Notes under the pieces: generated by a model
The model's input: the letters and a program-made list of their open reading frames with translations, nothing else
Database searches by the model: none
What the model was told of the DNA's origin: nothing
Position numbers and translations under genes: made by a program
In this document: piece by piece, positions 54,022 to 54,447 of the stretch
Position numbering within the stretch: the stretch's first letter is position 1
Layout of the letters: each line of letters opens with the position of its first letter
Assembly: GCA_029933075.1 (NCBI GenBank)
Contig: JAOZOW010000009.1
Location: 1-54,447, forward strand
DNA from: Deltaproteobacteria bacterium
GTDB taxonomy: Bacteria > Desulfobacterota > DSM-4660 > Desulfatiglandales > Desulfatiglandaceae
Reading direction: 5' to 3'
DNA length: 54,447 nucleotides

Positions 54022-54423
54022 TCACTTTTTCCTGAGCTCGGCAAGTGATTTCAGCAGCTTTTCTTTCACACTCAAAAGGTCCTCCTCCAGGAGCTTGAGC
54101 TCCCTGATCCGCTCCCGTATCTCTTTCAGTTTCTTTTCCCCGTATATCAGGCTCTTTTCGATCTGCTCCACCTCGGTCATGTTGACATCGGTCATCCCTA
54201 TCATCTCGGAGATCTCATCCAGGGAGTACCCAAACCGCTTGCCCCTTAGGATCAGCTTAAGCCTGGCCCGGTCCCGCCTGGTGTATTTGCGCCGGTTTCC
54301 CTTGGTCCGCTGGGGCGAAATCAGTCCCTTTTCCTCATAGAAACGGATAGTCCTGGGGCTGATCTCAAACTCCGCGGACAGCTCGGAAATTGTATAAGTC
54401 TTTTGTTTGGCAGATGCCGCCAC
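54022..54423 (-). CDS. MerR-family regulator, LiuR-like
   Basis: A 133-residue MerR protein. The winged helix-turn-helix is YTISELSAEFEISPRTIRFY, continuing EEKGLISPQRTKGNRRKYTR, and a dimerising coiled coil follows. There are no metal-binding cysteines. The GKRFGYSLDEISEMIGM segment is typical of LiuR, which controls leucine/isovalerate and acyl-CoA genes in proteobacteria. Together with the adjacent dehydrogenase this suggests control by a CoA metabolite. Its promoter, where such regulators bind, is cut by the window edge 24 bases upstream. Confidence 0.9.
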   Translation of the reverse strand: MAASAKQKTYTISELSAEFEISPRTIRFYEEKGLISPQRTKGNRRKYTRRDRARLKLILRGKRFGYSLDEISEMIGMTDVNMTEVEQIEKSLIYGEKKLKEIRERIRELKLLEEDLLSVKEKLLKSLAELRKK

Positions 54424-54447
54424 TGAATAAAACTCCTATTGTAGCCC

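Overview
The window looks like a chromosomal segment of an anaerobic Gram-negative bacterium of the former Deltaproteobacteria (Desulfobacterota: sulfate-reducing or syntrophic lineages). The grounds are the yicC-remA(DUF370)-gmk block with DUF4416, an F1Fo operon with separate b and b' genes behind a bactofilin and no atpB/atpE, an ADP-heptose kinase (hence LPS), a BcrAD/BadFG-type dehydratase activase, and a dense set of acyl-CoA genes. This is inference from gene content; no rRNA or marker search was possible. No tRNA, rRNA, CRISPR array, intact insertion sequence or phage gene was recognised.

Layout. 0.4-5.2 kb: maf faces a leftward housekeeping run (rfaE1, DUF4416, yicC, remA-like, gmk, rlmB-like). 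5.4-8.4 kb: a rightward membrane cassette (small four-helix protein, TauE/SafE exporter with a periplasmic domain, strong terminator, YidC-superfamily-like protein). 8.4-20.2 kb, leftward: M48-TPR membrane protease, RNase G, a two-gene acyl-CoA dehydratase activase, radical SAM protein and DNA polymerase I. 20.3-22.95 kb: rny, a candidate 6S RNA, zapA and a zapB-like gene with its own promoter. 23.0-29.5 kb: atpC-D-G-A-H-F-F' behind bactofilin, with a terminator at the end.

29.9-50.4 kb is the accessory heart of the window, a rightward acyl-CoA degradation island. It opens with a TetR regulator whose promoter carries a near-perfect 22-bp palindrome. Then come two tandem acyl-CoA dehydrogenases with complementary defects, a three-part methylcrotonyl/geranyl-CoA-carboxylase-like enzyme, a LiuC-like hydratase, a beta-keto acid cleavage enzyme, a MaoC hydratase, an SCP2 protein and a third dehydrogenase. 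Next is a Liv-type ABC importer with an acyl-CoA ligase gene inside its operon, then an SDR dehydrogenase (opposite strand) and an SCP2-type thiolase with its DUF35 partner. The logical reading is: import of a carboxylic acid, CoA activation, dehydrogenation, carboxylation, hydration and C-C cleavage. The parts resemble leucine/isoprenoid (liu/atu) catabolism crossed with sterol-side-chain catabolism. No HMG-CoA lyase is present.

50.4-54.4 kb: TatD nuclease, PPP-type phosphatase, a stand-alone receiver protein, a fourth acyl-CoA dehydrogenase and a LiuR-like MerR regulator at the right edge. Three degenerate copies of one dispersed repeat lie in the gene-poor gaps at about 0.2, 29.7 and 40.9 kb.
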